Below, piece after piece: positions 63,414 to 64,000 of a stretch of 64,000 nt of DNA; position 1 is the stretch's first letter, and each line of letters opens with the position of its first letter. A program made the translations under genes and the position numbers. The stretch spans positions 558,001 through 622,000 of the forward strand of contig NZ_JOMI01000007.1 of the NCBI RefSeq assembly GCF_000711235.1. The letters are read 5' to 3'. Under the pieces are notes generated by a model. It saw only the letters and a program-made list of their open reading frames with translations. It did not search any database and was not told the DNA's origin. Origin of the DNA: Prevotella sp. 10(H) (lineage in GTDB: Bacteria; Bacteroidota; Bacteroidia; Bacteroidales; Dysgonomonadaceae).

Positions 63414-64000
63414 ATGATAAAAAAGAAAAAATACCTCTATTTCCTTATTGGATTATTTTCTCTTATTATTATGGTGGTAATTTCACCATTGAGAGGAGAT
63501 TATTTCAGAATAGGCTTTTTAAATGGCTCTAATATATGCTCCCTAGCTGGTTTTTCATTATATTTTTGTTATACTTTCTATATTTTATATAAATATAGTG
63601 GACAATTACCAAAAACACATATCCTTTTAGCAATATTCATTGGAGGCTCATTTTTCCAACTGCCAATGCGTATTATTTCATTTTATGGAACATACTTAAC
63701 TTTTTTAGATTACCTGATTCATCAATTGGGTATCTTAATTGGATTCTTAACATATGTCTCAAATAAGAAATATCGTTTTATAATTGGTACGGTAGGGTTT
63801 ATATGTGGAATATGGTTGTCAGTTGACGGAAATAATATGTGGGATAATAAATGGAATTTTAAAACATATACCGGGAAAGTTGAGAACAGTGAGCAGTATA
63901 AACTGACATTTCAAAATCCGCAAGGAGATACCTTATCCTTAGCTAATTATAAGGGTGGGTATGTTCTTTTAGATTGCTGGTATACCTATTGCGGATCTTG
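63414..64000 (+). CDS. Membrane protein with C-terminal thioredoxin-like domain, 3' truncated by the window
   Basis: 195 residues visible, reading on past the window end. Starts MIKKKKYLYFLIG; about five membrane segments (for example FSLIIMVVISPL, GFSLYFCYTFYILY, THILLAIFIGG, IIGTVGFICGIWL) are followed by an extracytoplasmic LTFQNPQGDTLSLANYKGGYVLLDCWYTYCGS, the start of a TlpA/redoxin fold with what appears to be CxxC. It lies 66 bp after the cysteine-rich peptide gene and could make or shuffle its disulfides (inference). Confidence 0.72.
   Translation, partial: MIKKKKYLYFLIGLFSLIIMVVISPLRGDYFRIGFLNGSNICSLAGFSLYFCYTFYILYKYSGQLPKTHILLAIFIGGSFFQLPMRIISFYGTYLTFLDYLIHQLGILIGFLTYVSNKKYRFIIGTVGFICGIWLSVDGNNMWDNKWNFKTYTGKVENSEQYKLTFQNPQGDTLSLANYKGGYVLLDCWYTYCGS

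Overview
The window looks like a chromosomal segment from a Bacteroidales bacterium, most like Dysgonomonas or a close relative. This is inferred from the gene families (GH144/GH3 glycanases, CarboxypepD_reg-type outer-membrane barrels, the ArgR/acetyltransferase/ArgG/ArgC/ArgD cluster, DAHP synthase fused to chorismate mutase), from several TTTG / TAnnTTTG promoters, from A-rich leaders instead of strong Shine-Dalgarno sites, and from a moderately AT-rich composition. No rRNA or tRNA gene and no CRISPR array was seen.

Layout. 1-8.8 kb: a glycan-degradation cluster (GH144 cut by the window start, GH3, GH144, a GH43-like protein with a discoidin domain, an esterase) that fits beta-1,2-glucan breakdown, then a Tat-exported Gfo/Idh/MocA oxidoreductase. 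8.8-29.7 kb: mainly housekeeping genes (ACT protein, two GNATs, a YfbK-like vWA lipoprotein, an M13 peptidase, an ABC-F protein, AsmA, an acyltransferase, an rRNA-type methyltransferase, a HerA-like ATPase, two polytopic membrane proteins, TyrA, PhoH). 29.9-34.6 kb: a DUF3868-like secreted protein, then a TetR regulator and an outer-membrane barrel protein that share palindromic operators. 34.6-40 kb: a five-gene minus-strand set (ECF S-component, phosphoribosyltransferase, TonB receptor, Tat-exported DUF362 protein, membrane polyferredoxin) that looks like a cofactor or metal acquisition unit. 40-44.4 kb: an AraC regulator, kdsA, comB, an 11-copy heptanucleotide repeat, yraN, mmcQ, birA. 44.5-53.3 kb: the arginine cluster argR-NAT-argG-argC-argD, interrupted by a GxxExxY nuclease-like cassette with 20-bp inverted ends, and by a GT4 glycosyltransferase plus two tandem MutS-like ATPases. 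53.3-56.5 kb: DUF2752 and CCC-motif membrane proteins, a GH25 lysozyme-like protein and a radical SAM protein. 56.7-61.3 kb: a cupin, then the aromatic amino acid cluster pheA-aminotransferase-GNAT-aroF/chorismate mutase, preceded by a promoter, a Phe/Tyr-rich 27-residue leader peptide and an intrinsic terminator with a matching antiterminator. 61.3-64 kb: a lipid kinase, then an apparently broken fulvocin C-type cysteine-rich peptide gene and a membrane thioredoxin-like gene cut by the window end.

The strongest non-routine signals are the phenylalanine attenuator before pheA, the repeat-bounded GxxExxY cassette inside the arg operon, the fulvocin-like peptide whose first expected cysteine codon is TGA and which lies beside a CxxC membrane protein, the TetR operators, and the arg-operon guest genes. 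All functions are read from sequence motifs and family memory; no database search was run.
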